NCBI RefSeq assembly: GCF_003732265.1
Contig: NZ_MOBK01000009.1
Location: 124,001-188,000, forward strand
Source of the DNA: Pseudomonas brassicacearum
Lineage (GTDB): Bacteria > Pseudomonadota > Gammaproteobacteria > Pseudomonadales > Pseudomonadaceae
DNA length: 64,000 bases
Reading direction: 5' to 3'
The notes below the pieces were generated by a model, which did no database searches, was not told where the DNA came from, and saw nothing but the letters and a program-made list of their open reading frames with translations. Numbering within the stretch: the stretch's first letter is position 1; each line of letters begins with the position of its first letter. Shown here one piece after another: positions 1 through 7,885 of the stretch. The position numbers and the translations under genes are program-made.

Positions 1-210
1 CTGCATAAGGTCAACGCGGTCACCCGTGGCACGCGTTACGCCTCGTTCTTCTGGACGCAAAGCCTGGTGCGCGAAGACAGTCAGCGCGCCTTGCTGTTCG
101 AGATGGACGGCGCGATCCAGCAGTTGACCCAGGACATGCCTGATCACCCCTCGCTGATCCGCCTCACCGGCACCTATCACAACCTGCTGCGCCGCTGGGT
201 CGAGGTATGA
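1..210 (+). CDS. piuC: PKHD-type Fe(II)/2-oxoglutarate hydroxylase, C-terminal part (PiuC-like)
   Basis: This is the last 69 codons of a gene that begins before the window and ends at the TGA at 208-210. The residues GTRYASFFWTQS followed by LVRE and a helical tail ending in LLRRW match the C-terminus of the PiuC family of iron- and 2-oxoglutarate-dependent hydroxylases, which in pseudomonads lie beside a TonB-dependent siderophore receptor. The metal-binding HxD...H residues would lie upstream and cannot be seen. The stop overlaps the start of the next gene (ATGA), so the two are very probably co-transcribed and translationally coupled. Identity rests on a short tail and the neighbour. Confidence 0.8.
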   Translation: MHKVNAVTRGTRYASFFWTQSLVREDSQRALLFEMDGAIQQLTQDMPDHPSLIRLTGTYHNLLRRWVEV

Positions 211-962
211 GTTATCAACTGCGCCGCGAGGAAGTTCTCGACGGTGATTCGCTCAAGGCCATGCTGGCGCAAAGTCCGGCGCGCGCAGCCCAGGCCGTTT
301 TGATCGCGGCTCGTGAAGGCGTACTCGATGCTCAGGCATTGCTTGGGCAAATCCTGCTGGACGGCAACGGCATCGCGCTGGATCAGCCGTTGGCATTGCG
401 CTGGTTCGAGATTGCCGCTCGTGGCGGGCACCTGATGGCGTGCAACATGCTCGGCCGTTGTCACGAACACGGCTGGGGTTGTGCGGCGGATGCCTCGGTT
501 GCCGCGCGGCATTACCGAATCGCAGCAGAGGCCGGGCTGGATTGGGCGATGTACAACTACGCCAACCTGCTGGCGACCGGTCGCGGCGTCGTCGAAGATC
601 AGGCGCAAGCATTGGCGTTGTATCGCCGAGCCGCCGAGTTGGGCCACGCAAAATCCATGAACCTGTTGGGGCGCTATCTCGAAGAAGGACGTCATTGCCC
701 GCAGGATCTCTCTTCGGCTCGAGCATGGTATCGACGCTCGGCCAAGGGCGGGGACTTTCGCGGGCAATTCAGCTATGCCGCGGTGCTGGCCGATGAAGGG
801 AATATCGATGATGCACTGGGCTGGTTGCGCAAGGCACTGGCTGGGGGAAATGTGAATTTCCTGCGGGTGGGCATTGAATCATTGTCGGGCGCGCATCATC
901 CGCACATCCGTGACATGGCGGATGCGTACCGGTTGCGACTTTCTCAATTGACTGAACAGTAA
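207..962 (+). CDS. Sel1-repeat (TPR-like) protein next to piuC
   Basis: The 251-residue product is built of about five Sel1-like repeats of about 36 residues between residues 34 and 210. The pattern A..LG..L..G.G...D...A..WF..AA..G recurs, for example GHLMACNMLGRCHEHGWG and GLDWAMYNYANLLATGRG. No signal peptide or membrane segment is visible, so it is probably cytoplasmic. Sel1 repeats act as protein-binding scaffolds. The ATGA overlap with the piuC end places it in an iron-uptake operon, where a Sel1 protein after PiuC is a common arrangement in Pseudomonas. Its exact role is not known to me. Confidence 0.85.
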   Translation: MSYQLRREEVLDGDSLKAMLAQSPARAAQAVLIAAREGVLDAQALLGQILLDGNGIALDQPLALRWFEIAARGGHLMACNMLGRCHEHGWGCAADASVAARHYRIAAEAGLDWAMYNYANLLATGRGVVEDQAQALALYRRAAELGHAKSMNLLGRYLEEGRHCPQDLSSARAWYRRSAKGGDFRGQFSYAAVLADEGNIDDALGWLRKALAGGNVNFLRVGIESLSGAHHPHIRDMADAYRLRLSQLTEQ

Positions 963-1010
963 CGTTCTATCGTTACTGTTATCTTCTTAAAAATAAAGAA
1001 CACCGCACAA

Positions 1011-1027
1011 CAAGGCTTATTGCCTTG
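1011..1027 (+). other. Small hairpin downstream of the Sel1 gene
   Basis: CAAGGC and GCCTTG form a 6-bp stem around TTATT, inside a looser outer pairing of CACCGCACA with TGTGTGTGGTG. There is no T-run after it, so terminator activity is uncertain. The rest of the 963-1216 gap is AT-rich sequence, including a TATATATAT tract near 1072-1081. No clear promoter can be picked. Confidence 0.3.
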
Positions 1028-1216
1028 GTCCGTCTGTGTGTGGTGCTATCTTGTTATGGAGTTGTCTTAATTTTATATATATGAATACTGGTGGCTAAGT
1101 GTTGAGTTGCATTAGAGTCTTTTTACGCGATATCTGACATTGAGTGGGGTAAGTAACTCATCAATATCGACGGTAACTTATTCTTATAAATAGCCTAAGA
1201 AGACAAGGAGTCTCTG

Positions 1217-3436
1217 ATGGAATTCAATATAGACGACAAGATCGTTCAAGCCGCAGCCAAGGCGCCGAAAGTATTTGTGGATGCATCGATTGGCGATGGA
1301 GAGGATTTTAACCGGGAGACCGGGATTCAATTGACGGCAAAGCAGATTGTCAGCCTGAGGAAGTATGAAACCCTGGGGTTGTCGCTTCCTGTCCGGCTCC
1401 AGGATGTTAATGCGTACCTGAATTATGGCGCAGGAGATAACGGCGGTGTGGGACTTGCCGCGAGAGATTTTCTGCGCACATTCACAATGACGTATGACCA
1501 TGCCAAGCGCTGGGCGCCCTTGCGCGAGAAAATAATGCTGACAGGCACGGACCTTAAAATATTCGGTGGCAGCATTATCAGGACTGGCAACGGCATTGTA
1601 GAGGTCTATGAGGATCTCAAGTCATCAAAGTACCTGGAAGAGCACAATATCAACACGCCAGAGGAGTATCAGAAACTTAAACTAAAGATTCCAAATCTTC
1701 CTGATCTTGGCTTGCCTGAAGGAGATGTTCCGGACATCAAGGCTTACCTCAATGACCTGCTGACAAAAATCAGGTTATGCCATGATAAGGCCGAGAGTGT
1801 AAGAACAGAGCTGGACAGCTTTGGCACTGATATGCGTACGCAAGTGCTGCCAGAAATAAAATTGCGCCTGGAGTTTGTTTCCAAAAATACGTATCAGGCT
1901 GATATTAAAATTTTACAAGGTGAAATTGATCAGCGCTCGAAAGAGATCGATGTACTCAATAAGCAATACGATCAATTGGTTCAAGAGGCGATCGCGGCGG
2001 CTGCCACTCTCAATATTGCAGGTTTGATTCTTGGAATTTATCAGGGCGTCAAGGCTGAAAACATACGCGTTGAACGCAATAGACTCAAGGAGGCGCAACT
2101 CGTCTCTAATCAACTCATGGCCAGTAAAAACCAGACATTGAGCTCGTTGAATAAGGTGCGTGATGATCTTCAGAACCTGAGCTACGTTGCGATCGAGGCT
2201 GAAGTAGCGACTCAAAATCTGATGCTGGTGTGGAATGCGTTGAGTACCTACATCGCCGCCTCAGTGCAAGAGATCGATCAGCTGGAGGAAGCGACTTCCT
2301 TGAGGCGCTTTAAAAATCAGATACTGAGTGTCATTGATCCATGGGAACAGATAAAAGCAAGTTCGGATCAGTTGTTGGGAGTGTTCGCGCAGGCGGATAA
2401 GGAATATGAAAGTGATCGTTTGATTGTTAAGGGTAGGGCACGCATGTATTCGCTATTTAATGTTTCGGAAACTCCAGGTTTCAATATGGCGGATCTGCGT
2501 GGGCATAATGCTGCGGTGCAAGAATCTTGCACCACTGCACTGATGCTCGTCGAACAATACGATTATTTGCCTGGCACTGTCCGGGCGATGAACAATTTGG
2601 CGATCACTATCAACAGAACAACGTCCGACCTGCGGAGCCAGGCCCAGACAACCACCATCAAGCTGGAGCGTTCGGGGAAAAAGCTGAAGGACTATCAGGC
2701 AGAGCTTGAGTATCCGGACGACGTGGAAGAGGTTCATGAAGATATGGAGGCGGAACTCAAAATTGTATTCAACACAATGTCCGCACACTCCGAAGATCTA
2801 AAAGTTGTCCACAAGAGCATCAGCTCTCCTTACGACAGAGCGGCCTCTGAAAAGTGGGTTACTACGCTGCAGCAGGATCGGACATTTGCTGAGGAACGCA
2901 AAACGTACGCCGAAGAAAAACTTGCTGAACTGACAGGGCAGATGAAGTCTGTTTCCGAAGCGATCGACTTGATCGGGAAAGCCGGAATTGAAAAAATCGG
3001 CCAAGAGGTGCAGCTGTCGCTGGATAATCTGCAAGCGCTGGGTCTGGCACCGCCACAGGTTCAAGTCGCATTATTGGCCATTGATACATTAAAAAAACTG
3101 ATTTCCGGTATCGGTAAGGCTATTTCCTATCTCAACATGTTGGAGGCGTACAACCGGCTCAAGGAGAGAGCAGCCGATCTACGAGTGCAGTCGCAAAAAT
3201 ACGCCAAAGATCTAATCCAGATTGATGGCAAGATTCAATTGGTAAGAACGCTGGACAAGCTGGACGATAGCCGGGTGGCATATGTGAATGAACTGGCGGA
3301 TCTGGTTGCCGATTTTGAACGGTTCTCCCGAGACTTTAATCAAGATAAATCCCTGCCCGTTGAATCTCGAACTGATACCGCGATTGCCCGGATTGCAGAT
3401 GTTGTTAACTATATGAAAACTATTCATCAGGCGTAA
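1217..3436 (+). CDS. Alpha-xenorhabdolysin (XaxA-type) pore-forming toxin, apparently fused to an XaxB-like half
   Basis: The start has a good ribosome site (AAGGAG, 7 bases upstream). The N-terminal part shows XaxA features: TAKQIVSLRKYETLGLSLPV near residues 40-59, a GTDL..F segment near 110, long heptad-rich helices, and a hydrophobic stretch at about 258-277 (AAAATLNIAGLILGIYQG) flanked by charged coiled coil. Known XaxA/YaxA subunits are about 400 residues, but this protein is 739. The extra part repeats the layout: helices, coiled coil around 500-600, a second amphipathic-hydrophobic stretch at about 615-645, then coiled coil. This is the length and position expected if an XaxB-like subunit were fused behind XaxA. 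There is no Sec signal, as for other Xax/Yax proteins. The gene is visibly AT-richer than its flanks. XaxA homology of the N-terminal half is fairly sure; the B-like nature of the C-terminal half is inference from architecture. Confidence 0.75.
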   Translation: MEFNIDDKIVQAAAKAPKVFVDASIGDGEDFNRETGIQLTAKQIVSLRKYETLGLSLPVRLQDVNAYLNYGAGDNGGVGLAARDFLRTFTMTYDHAKRWAPLREKIMLTGTDLKIFGGSIIRTGNGIVEVYEDLKSSKYLEEHNINTPEEYQKLKLKIPNLPDLGLPEGDVPDIKAYLNDLLTKIRLCHDKAESVRTELDSFGTDMRTQVLPEIKLRLEFVSKNTYQADIKILQGEIDQRSKEIDVLNKQYDQLVQEAIAAAATLNIAGLILGIYQGVKAENIRVERNRLKEAQLVSNQLMASKNQTLSSLNKVRDDLQNLSYVAIEAEVATQNLMLVWNALSTYIAASVQEIDQLEEATSLRRFKNQILSVIDPWEQIKASSDQLLGVFAQADKEYESDRLIVKGRARMYSLFNVSETPGFNMADLRGHNAAVQESCTTALMLVEQYDYLPGTVRAMNNLAITINRTTSDLRSQAQTTTIKLERSGKKLKDYQAELEYPDDVEEVHEDMEAELKIVFNTMSAHSEDLKVVHKSISSPYDRAASEKWVTTLQQDRTFAEERKTYAEEKLAELTGQMKSVSEAIDLIGKAGIEKIGQEVQLSLDNLQALGLAPPQVQVALLAIDTLKKLISGIGKAISYLNMLEAYNRLKERAADLRVQSQKYAKDLIQIDGKIQLVRTLDKLDDSRVAYVNELADLVADFERFSRDFNQDKSLPVESRTDTAIARIADVVNYMKTIHQA

Positions 3437-3442
3437 GGAGTG

Positions 3443-3471
3443 GAGAAGGTGGGTTGTATACCCACCTCCTC
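3443..3471 (+). other. Stem-loop between the toxin gene and its downstream partner
   Basis: AGGTGGGT (3447-3454) pairs with ACCCACCT (3460-3467) around a 5-base loop, and GAG/CTC extends it past one mismatch. No T-run follows, so it looks more like a processing, stabilising or translation-control hairpin than a terminator. It lies only 12 bases before the ATG of the next gene. Confidence 0.5.
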
Positions 3472-3482
3472 CAACATGGAAG

Positions 3483-4361
3483 ATGAGCACACTTGTCTAT
3501 GAGTTTATCGCGGCGCAGCGGCGCGTGTTAGATCGTTACACCCAGTTCTTGAGTACGCTTCATCCTACTTTCAACACAATACCGGTTGTGTTTGAACGCC
3601 GAAGAAACAGTGGTCACCAACTGGCGGTTCTCGCCAGGGATTCTCGCTTGAGCAATGCCCCGTTTAATGAGCGATATCTGCAGGCGTTTTGGGGACGAAC
3701 CGAAGAAACCCGGCTTTTATGCAGTGCTTATTTAGGCGATCTCAACACGTTTTCCCGCGAGTCCTTGGAAATAACCAGGCAGACGTCCAGGAACGAACCT
3801 ATTGGTCAGGTGGACTTCAGGTTGTACAGTTTATCCCGCTCTCCGACTTGGAAGTTATTTCCACCACGTAATGTAAAGGATCTGCTTCATGAGTTGTTTC
3901 TTCGATTTGATGAACTGAGAGCTGCGGTACGACAACTGAAATACACGATCACAGAACTGTATAACGAGTCATTTGGACTGAAGTCGGTGTTCATCCGGGC
4001 GATGAACTATCAATCCTGTCTTTGCCATTCCCTGCCGACTGTGGCAGAGGAGTTGTTTCGCGAGGCTGGAACTACACCAGTCTGGGATATCACTTACCCT
4101 TCCAGAGACGCTTCAGTCAGGGCCGCCGCGTATAAGGCTGATATTGCACTGTTATTTGATGGGTTCGTTTCTGTGAACTCGAAAATGGGCCTGTTTATTG
4201 AAGAAATTTATCAGCGCGTGAATGAAACGATGAACGAACTCTTGAGAGCAAAGAATACGTCGAAACTCAGCGAGTTGAATTTCAAACTGGGTGCGACTGT
4301 CGAGGGCGTCCATGAATGTATGGCGATGATGAACCATTTTGAAGAATGGCTACGGAAATAA
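3483..4361 (+). CDS. Unrecognised protein encoded behind the XaxA-like toxin
   Basis: The gene encodes 292 residues and starts 46 bases after the toxin stop, with the same AT-rich base composition, so the two were probably acquired together and share a transcript. I do not recognise the family. The sequence is predominantly alpha-helical by eye, with no signal peptide, no clear membrane span and no catalytic motif. The C-terminal third (residues 215-292) looks like paired amphipathic helices. Candidate roles are an accessory toxin subunit, a chaperone or a self-protection factor, all by position only. The ribosome site is poor: GGAAG is almost adjacent to the ATG and a hairpin precedes it, so expression may depend on the upstream gene. 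A terminator follows directly. Confidence 0.7.
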   Translation: MSTLVYEFIAAQRRVLDRYTQFLSTLHPTFNTIPVVFERRRNSGHQLAVLARDSRLSNAPFNERYLQAFWGRTEETRLLCSAYLGDLNTFSRESLEITRQTSRNEPIGQVDFRLYSLSRSPTWKLFPPRNVKDLLHELFLRFDELRAAVRQLKYTITELYNESFGLKSVFIRAMNYQSCLCHSLPTVAEELFREAGTTPVWDITYPSRDASVRAAAYKADIALLFDGFVSVNSKMGLFIEEIYQRVNETMNELLRAKNTSKLSELNFKLGATVEGVHECMAMMNHFEEWLRK

Positions 4362-4362
4362 A

Positions 4363-4393
4363 AAAAGGCCCATTTTTACATGGGCCTTTTACG
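4363..4393. terminator. Bidirectional intrinsic terminator
   Basis: AAAA-GGCCCA (4367-4372), an 8-base loop, then TGGGCC (4381-4386)-TTTT. The A-run on one side and T-run on the other let it serve both the toxin pair on the plus strand and the decarboxylase gene on the minus strand. Confidence 0.85.
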
Positions 4394-4405
4394 TCATGAG
4401 ATCAC

Positions 4406-5569
4406 TTACACGTAAAACGACTTCAGCGGCGGGAAGCCATTGAATTCAACCGCGCTGTAGCTGGTGGTGTACGCACCGGTCGACAGCCAGTACAAACGAT
4501 CACCGATCGCCAGGTTCAGCGGCAAACCGTACTTGTAGTTTTCGTACATGATGTCGGCACTGTCGCAGGTAGGGCCGGCGATGACCACTTCTTCCATCTC
4601 GCCTTTCTTCTCGGTCCAGATCGGGAACTTGATGGCTTCGTCCATGGTTTCGATCAGGCCGGAGAACTTGCCCACATCCGTGTACACCCAGCGCTCTACC
4701 GCCGTGCGGGATTTACGCGCAACCAGTACCACTTCGCTGACCAGGATGCCGGCGTTGGCGATCAGCGAACGGCCAGGCTCGAGGATGATTTCCGGCAGGT
4801 CGTCACCGAAGTCTTCCTTGAGGAAGCGGATGATTTCTTCAGCGTAGGTTTCCAGGCTGTTGGTGCGGGTGATGTAGTTGGCCGGGAAGCCGCCGCCCAT
4901 GTTGATCAGCTTGAGGTGGATGCCGTCTTCTTCTTTCAGGCGTTCGAAGATCACTTTGACCTTGGCGATCGCGGCGTCCCAGACGCTGATGTCGCGCTGT
5001 TGCGAGCCGACGTGGAACGAGATGCCGTAAGGCACCAGGCCCAGGTCGCGGGCGAGGATCAGCAGGTCCATGGCCATGTCGGTCTGGCAGCCGAATTTGC
5101 GCGACAAAGGCCAGTCAGCCGTGGTCGAGCCTTCGGTGAGGATGCGCACGTAGACTTTCGAACCCGGTGCAGCCTTGGCGATGTTGCGCAGGTCGGCTTC
5201 GGAATCGGTGGCGTACAGACGCACACCCTTCTCGTAGAAGTAGCGAATGTCCTTGGATTTCTTGATGGTGTTGCCGTAGCTGATGCGATCCGGGCCGACG
5301 CCCTGGTTCATCACTTTGTCGAGCTCGTAGATCGACGCGATGTCGAAGTTCGAACCTTTCTCTTTGAGCAGGTCGATGATTTCGACGGCCGGGTTGGCCT
5401 TGACCGCGTAGTAGACCTTGGCGAATTCGAAACCGGCGCGCAGGTCGTCATAGGCCTGGCTGATCATCGCGGTGTCGATCACCACGAACGGGGTTTCTTG
5501 TTTGTCGGCGAAGGCCTTCATTTTGTTGAAGGTATCGCGCGCGAAATAGTCTTCGACGTTGATCGACAT
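4406..5569 (-). CDS. speC: Ornithine (possibly lysine/ornithine) decarboxylase, PLP fold type III
   Basis: The 387-residue enzyme makes putrescine from ornithine in the cytoplasm, the first step of polyamine synthesis. The PLP lysine is K57 in YYAVKANP. The glycine-rich HVGSQ and NMGGGFP phosphate-site motifs, EPGRS, and the C-terminal GPTCDSADI with the catalytic cysteine are all present. Length fits the short bacterial/eukaryotic-like ODC group, not the large inducible SpeC/SpeF of enterics. I chose the ATG at 5569 (MSINVEDYF) because AGGAG lies 8 bases upstream; the frame stays open to an ATG at 5662, but that start would add 31 residues foreign to the family. Residues do not let me exclude use of lysine as well. 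Confidence 0.9.
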   Translation of the reverse strand: MSINVEDYFARDTFNKMKAFADKQETPFVVIDTAMISQAYDDLRAGFEFAKVYYAVKANPAVEIIDLLKEKGSNFDIASIYELDKVMNQGVGPDRISYGNTIKKSKDIRYFYEKGVRLYATDSEADLRNIAKAAPGSKVYVRILTEGSTTADWPLSRKFGCQTDMAMDLLILARDLGLVPYGISFHVGSQQRDISVWDAAIAKVKVIFERLKEEDGIHLKLINMGGGFPANYITRTNSLETYAEEIIRFLKEDFGDDLPEIILEPGRSLIANAGILVSEVVLVARKSRTAVERWVYTDVGKFSGLIETMDEAIKFPIWTEKKGEMEEVVIAGPTCDSADIMYENYKYGLPLNLAIGDRLYWLSTGAYTTSYSAVEFNGFPPLKSFYV

Positions 5570-5677
5570 GCTGGGAACTCCTACTGGCAAACAATAATTA
5601 TCAATGGGTGCAAATGAACGTCCTCCGTATCCCCACTTTGGTTCGCCTACTTCCCAAGGCATGTCGCCGAAAGCAAA

Positions 5678-5711
5678 AAGGCCATGGGAAGCGGTGCTTT
5701 CCCTTGGCCTT
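5678..5711 (-). terminator. Terminator-like hairpin inside the ornithine decarboxylase leader
   Basis: Read on the minus strand, a 13-bp stem with one T:T mismatch (AAGGCCAAGGGAA against TTCCCATGGCCTT) has a 7-base loop and is followed by TTTTTG. It lies about 110 bases upstream of the speC start and downstream of the best promoter. It could therefore attenuate speC transcription rather than end another gene. Confidence 0.65.
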
Positions 5712-5772
5712 GCTGTCTCGTCGTCAGTACTTGAGCCGGATGGATCGTTTCCAGCATGGACGTTCGGCGCGA

Positions 5773-5801
5773 ACTTTAGGGCGTGAGGGGCTTGAGATCA
5801 A
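5773..5801 (-). promoter_or_regulatory. Putative sigma-70 promoter for speC
   Basis: On the minus strand TTGATC (5801-5796) and TAAAGT (5778-5773) are separated by 17 bases. The predicted start is about 195 bases before the speC ATG, giving a long leader that contains the terminator-like hairpin. Called by eye only. Confidence 0.5.
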
Positions 5802-5924
5802 CAAAAAATGTCGCGTTTTTGCACGCTTCCGTCGTGCGGTCCCGGACAGCTACTGATGTAACCGACCTGCATGACAGTGTGATGTTCCCCGAATGGGGAC
5901 TTTTGGAGGGATAGGCATAGCTTT

Positions 5925-6057
5925 TGTGGCGAGGGGGCTTGCCCCCGTTCGGCTGCGCAGCAGTCGTAAAATCAGAACATGCGGTTTATCAGAACAACCG
6001 CGTGCTCTGGTTTCAGGACCGCTTCGCGCCCCAACGGGAGCAAGCTCCCTCGCCACA
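5925..6057. repeat. Inverted pair of REP elements (GGCGAGGGGGCTTGCCCCC type)
   Basis: TGTGGCGAGGGGGCTTGCCCCCG at the left end is answered by CGGGAGCAAGCTCCCTCGCCACA at the right end. The middle is itself partly palindromic (AATCAGAACATGCGG against CCGCGTGCTCTGGTTT). The arms are not identical, so the pair is diverged. It lies just downstream of the betaine transporter operon and may stabilise its 3' end. Confidence 0.8.
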
Positions 6058-6065
6058 GGATCAGA

Positions 6066-7223
6066 TCAGGCGACAGCAGTCTCGGCTGGCGAAACAATGC
6101 TGGTCTTGCCCCCACGTGACTTGCCGGAGCTCAAATACTCGGCAATCGACTCTTGAGTCACTTCCCCAAGGAACACCCGCTCGGCATCCATCACCGGCAG
6201 CCAAGAACGGTTGAACTCGTACATGCGCGACAGCAGGATGCGCAAATGCTCGTCAAACGCCGCCGTAGCGTTGAACTCACGCAGATACTGCGCGCAAGTC
6301 CCGGTTTGACGGTGCAGGTCGCGCCGACGCACGTAGCCCAGAGCCTTGTTGTCCGCACAGGTGACCACGACATAACGACGGTCGAGTTCATCCATCAACT
6401 CCAGCGCTTCAGCCACCGGCGTTTCCGGGCTCACCGATGGTGCGTTGTCCGCCGCGTCCTCGGCTTTCACCAGCAACAGGCGCTTGAGCGTGCTGTCCTG
6501 GCCGACGAAGTTGCTGACGAACTCATCCGCCGGGTGCGCCAGCAGCGTGTCCGGGTGATCGATCTGCAGCAGCTTGCCGGCGCGGAAAATCGCAATCTTG
6601 TCGCCCAGCTTGATCGCTTCGTCGATGTCATGGCTGACCATGATCACGGTCTTGTTCAGCGCACGCTGCATCTCGAAGAACTCGTTCTGGATCATCTCGC
6701 GGTTGATCGGGTCGACCGCGCCGAACGGTTCATCCATCAACAACAACGGCGCATCCGCCGCCAGCGCACGAATCACGCCGATCCGCTGCTGCTGACCGCC
6801 CGACAACTCGCGCGGATAACGATTGAGGTACTGCTTGGGTTCGAGCTTGATCATGCTCATCAACTCGCGGGCGCGGTCGTGGCATTTCTGTTTGTCCCAG
6901 CCCAGCAGGCGCGGAACGATGGTGATGTTTTCCTCGATGGTCATGTTCGGGAACAGACCGATCTGCTGGATCACATAACCGATGTTGCGACGCAGGGTTA
7001 CTGCATCGAGGTCGGTGGTGTCTTCGCCGTTGATCAGGATCTTGCCGGAGGTCGGCTTGATCAGGCGGTTGATCATCTTCAGCGTGGTGCTTTTGCCGCA
7101 GCCCGATGGCCCGAGGAACACACAGATTTCGCCTTCATTGACGGTCAGGCTTACCGAGTCCACGGCTTTCACATCTTTGCCGTTGCTTTGGAAGGTCTTG
7201 CTGAGGTTTTGAAGTTCGATCAT
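6066..7223 (-). CDS. Glycine betaine/choline-type ABC importer, ATP-binding subunit with CBS domains
   Basis: The 385-residue ATPase powers uptake of a compatible solute (betaine, carnitine or choline class; OpuCA/ProV/YehX family). Walker A GPSGCGKST is at 38-46, the signature ELSGGQQQR near 135, Walker B LLLMDEPFGAVD near 153-164 and the switch histidine in MVSHDIDEA follows. The C-terminal 120 residues contain a pair of CBS motifs (VAEALELMDELDRRYVVV and LRILLSRMYEFNRSWLPV), which in this family sense ionic strength or nucleotides. I used the ATG at 7223, not one 39 bases upstream, because it overlaps the stop of the permease gene (ATGA) and AAGGA lies before it. The substrate is inferred. 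Confidence 0.9.
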   Translation of the reverse strand: MIELQNLSKTFQSNGKDVKAVDSVSLTVNEGEICVFLGPSGCGKSTTLKMINRLIKPTSGKILINGEDTTDLDAVTLRRNIGYVIQQIGLFPNMTIEENITIVPRLLGWDKQKCHDRARELMSMIKLEPKQYLNRYPRELSGGQQQRIGVIRALAADAPLLLMDEPFGAVDPINREMIQNEFFEMQRALNKTVIMVSHDIDEAIKLGDKIAIFRAGKLLQIDHPDTLLAHPADEFVSNFVGQDSTLKRLLLVKAEDAADNAPSVSPETPVAEALELMDELDRRYVVVTCADNKALGYVRRRDLHRQTGTCAQYLREFNATAAFDEHLRILLSRMYEFNRSWLPVMDAERVFLGEVTQESIAEYLSSGKSRGGKTSIVSPAETAVA

Positions 7224-7873
7224 TTCAGGAGTCCTTTTGGAGTCAGCGTGCGTTGCAGCCATTGCAGAAGCAGGTCGGCGAAGATGGCCAGGAGACTGAC
7301 CAGCACGGCGCCGACGATCAGCATCGACATGTCGCTGCGGCTGATGGAAGCGAGAATGAGTACCCCGAGGCCACCGGCGCCGATGGTCGCGGCGATGGTC
7401 ATGACACCAATGTTCATGACCACGGCCGTGCGCACGCCGGCGAGGATCACCGGCACTGCAATCGGCAGTTCAACCATGCGCAGGCGCTGGCCGAAGGTCA
7501 TGCCGATGCCGCGCGCGGCTTCGCGAATACCGGGTTCGACGCCGGTGAGGGCGAGGTAGGTGTTACGCATGATCGGCAGCAGCGAGTACAGAAACACTGC
7601 CGTGATCGCCGGCATCGGACCGAGGCCCTGGCCGAATTTGGAGTAGAACGGCAGCAGCAGGCCGAACAACGCAATCGACGGCACGGTCAGCAGCACGGTG
7701 GCGCTGGCCTGCAAGGGACCGGCGAGCGTCGGGAAACGCGTCATCAGGATGCCCAACGGCACGCCGACCACGATTGCCAACGTCACGGCGATGCCGACGA
7801 GGGTGATGTGTTGCCAGGTCAGGTGCAGCACCAATGGCCAGTCGAGATGGGAAAAGGCGTTCAGAAATTCCAT
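7220..7873 (-). CDS. Betaine-type ABC importer, permease subunit (OpuCB/YehW-like)
   Basis: The 217-residue inner-membrane protein has about six hydrophobic segments and the cytoplasmic loop EAARGIGMTFGQRLRMVELP, the EAA motif that docks on the ATPase. Its stop overlaps the ATPase start, and it begins 12 bases after the binding-protein gene, so the three genes are translated from one message. Size and sequence are typical of the small permeases of the OpuC/OsmU group, which use two different permease chains. The second chain is encoded at 8800-9516. Confidence 0.9.
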   Translation of the reverse strand: MEFLNAFSHLDWPLVLHLTWQHITLVGIAVTLAIVVGVPLGILMTRFPTLAGPLQASATVLLTVPSIALFGLLLPFYSKFGQGLGPMPAITAVFLYSLLPIMRNTYLALTGVEPGIREAARGIGMTFGQRLRMVELPIAVPVILAGVRTAVVMNIGVMTIAATIGAGGLGVLILASISRSDMSMLIVGAVLVSLLAIFADLLLQWLQRTLTPKGLLK

Positions 7874-7885
7874 GTCTTTTCCTCC

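Noticed and set aside
1217..4361. Toxin island as part of a prophage or tailocin
   Set aside because: No integrase, phage structural gene, LexA box or attachment site is visible on either side.
5570..5662. 31-residue N-terminal extension of ornithine decarboxylase
   Set aside because: It has no family counterpart, and the internal ATG at 5569 has a clear AGGAG.
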